Positions 54,850 through 55,802 of a stretch of 55,802 nucleotides of DNA are shown here, one piece after another (position 1 is the first letter of the stretch; every line of letters starts with the position of its first letter). The notes beneath the pieces are model-generated. The model was not told where the DNA came from. It saw only the letters and a program-made list of their open reading frames with translations, and did not search any database. Source of the DNA: an uncultured Verrucomicrobia subdivision 3 bacterium (GTDB lineage: Bacteria > Verrucomicrobiota > Verrucomicrobiia > Limisphaerales > UBA8199). Location: assembly GCA_903913865.1 (NCBI GenBank), contig CAIWMU010000244.1, forward strand, positions 1 to 55,802, given 5' to 3'. The position numbers were made by a program, and so were the translations under genes.

Positions 54850-55749
54850 TTAGAATTTCGTCAGGGCGGTCAGTTCTTTGACCCGTTCATCCACCTGTGC
54901 GCGGGTCACCTTGTCGGTGCGCTGCAGGCCGAAGCCCTCGCAGCAGAAGGAGGCGACAACGCTGCCATAAACCATGGCGCGGCGGATGTTTTTATCCACG
55001 CCACCCTTCGAGCTGGCCAGATAGCCCATCATGCCACCGACGAAGGAATCGCCGGCGCCCGTGGGATCGACAACCTTTTTCAGGGGGTAGGCGGGGCAGA
55101 TGAACAGGCCCTGGGGGCTGGAAAGGATGGATCCGTGGGAACCCTGTTTGATGATGACATATTTCGGCCCGAGTTTGTGGAGCTTTTTGAGAGCCGGGAA
55201 CAAGTCATCCTCGCTGGTGAGCTGTTTTGCCTCGCTGTCATTCAGCACAAACCCATCCAGCCGCTTGAGCAGCTTGAGGAGGTCGGCCATGGCAATGTTC
55301 AGCCAGAGGTCCATGGTGTCGGCCACCACAAACTGGGGCTTTCGCATCTGGGTCAGAACATGCTCCTGGAGGGAGGGGGCGATATTGGCCAGAAGCACGA
55401 AGGGACTGCTTGTGTAGCTGGCGGGGAGCTGGGGGTTGAAGGTTTCGAACACCCCCAGCTCCGTGAGCAGGGTGCGGCGGTTGTTCATGTTCAGCTCATA
55501 TTCCCCGGACCAGTGAAAGGTCTTGCCCTGCAGGCGTTGCAGGCCTTCAAGGTCGATGCTGTGCCGCTCATAGAGCTGCACATAGCGCTTTGGAAAATCC
55601 TCGCCGACAACACCCACCATTTTCACAGGGCCGAAAAAGCTCGCGGCCACTGCGGCGTGGCTTGCGGAGCCGCCGAGCAGGCGCGGGTTTTCAGCCTTGG
55701 GAGTCTTGATGGAATCCAGGGCCGTTGAACCAACAATCAATACACTCAT
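54850..55749 (-). CDS. PfkB-family sugar kinase
   Basis: A 299-residue ribokinase/PfkB-family kinase. The N-terminal signature is in LLGGSASHAAVAASFFG. The C-terminal signature VDPTGAGDSFVGGMMGYLA contains the catalytic Asp of GAGD. FVLNDSEAKQL is the ATP-side helix seen in adenosine/ribokinase members. The substrate is unknown; family members act on ribose, fructose, adenosine and others. ATG 55749 is the clear start. It is first of three co-directional genes with short gaps, and its promoter should lie in 55750-55802, of which only 53 bases are visible. Confidence 0.88.
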   Translation of the reverse strand: MSVLIVGSTALDSIKTPKAENPRLLGGSASHAAVAASFFGPVKMVGVVGEDFPKRYVQLYERHSIDLEGLQRLQGKTFHWSGEYELNMNNRRTLLTELGVFETFNPQLPASYTSSPFVLLANIAPSLQEHVLTQMRKPQFVVADTMDLWLNIAMADLLKLLKRLDGFVLNDSEAKQLTSEDDLFPALKKLHKLGPKYVIIKQGSHGSILSSPQGLFICPAYPLKKVVDPTGAGDSFVGGMMGYLASSKGGVDKNIRRAMVYGSVVASFCCEGFGLQRTDKVTRAQVDERVKELTALTKF

Positions 55750-55802
55750 AGTTCTTCAATGATTTACGGTGGGCAAAATAGGCCAGCTTTCCGGTCGGGG
55801 CA

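Noticed and set aside
1-55802. CRISPR array or cas genes in the defence region.
   Set aside because: I saw no regularly spaced direct repeats and no Cas motifs. The repeats present are palindromic and dispersed.

Overview
The window looks like the chromosome of a Verrucomicrobiota bacterium of roughly 58-60% GC. This rests on: a PEP-CTERM protein, a pseudopilin with the H-X9-DG-type tail seen in Verrucomicrobiota and Planctomycetota, paired choice-of-anchor-M proteins, the futalosine menaquinone gene mqnC, and dispersed GC-rich palindromic repeats of a kind common in that phylum. I could run no search, so the phylum is an inference from family content.

Layout. 1-2.2 kb is repeat- and IS-rich debris: the 5' part of a secreted LamG-like gene, then an IS1380-like transposase split by a 259-bp repeat insertion. 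2.3-13.7 kb is mostly housekeeping: mqnC, a secreted aldose epimerase, a membrane protein coupled to speA, a NIF3 protein, a GT2 glycosyltransferase, gmd, a chemotaxis receptor and a cysteine-rich lipoprotein. 13.8-35.6 kb is an accessory and defence region. It holds a type I restriction operon (hsdM, a broken rhuM, hsdS, a DUF3800 gene, hsdR, a YgjP-like metallopeptidase gene), an ISAs1-type element whose transposase carries an N-terminal DruA-like (DUF4338) domain, a VapBC pair, an AbiE-like nucleotidyltransferase/regulator pair, a GmrSD-like DUF262/DUF1524 protein, a second IS1380-like copy deleted internally, and a NERD-helicase. A tRNA-Gly(GCC) gene closes this region.

36.3-42.0 kb is a uronate and hydroxyacid catabolism cluster (uxaE, uxaC, and a large FAD/Fe-S oxidoreductase). 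TatD, a TIM-barrel epimerase and a receiver-domain protein follow. 45.1-49.0 kb is a co-directional block that I read as a zinc-responsive surface and uptake locus: a small His-containing membrane protein, a pseudopilin-like protein, an anchor-M protein with PEP-CTERM, a ZIP transporter and a second anchor-M protein. A 17-bp perfect palindrome sits at its head. The right end carries a catalytic/non-catalytic M16 peptidase pair, a NahK-like kinase, and a pfkB-ridA-MGMT operon.

How the parts work together. The restriction genes are joined mostly by 1-4 bp stop/start overlaps, so they should be made as one translationally coupled unit. The anchor-M/ZIP block is the most system-like set outside known defence families. 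The mobile DNA shows a history of nested insertion: a palindromic repeat entered an IS, and a similar repeat truncated rhuM without closing the reading frame into hsdS.
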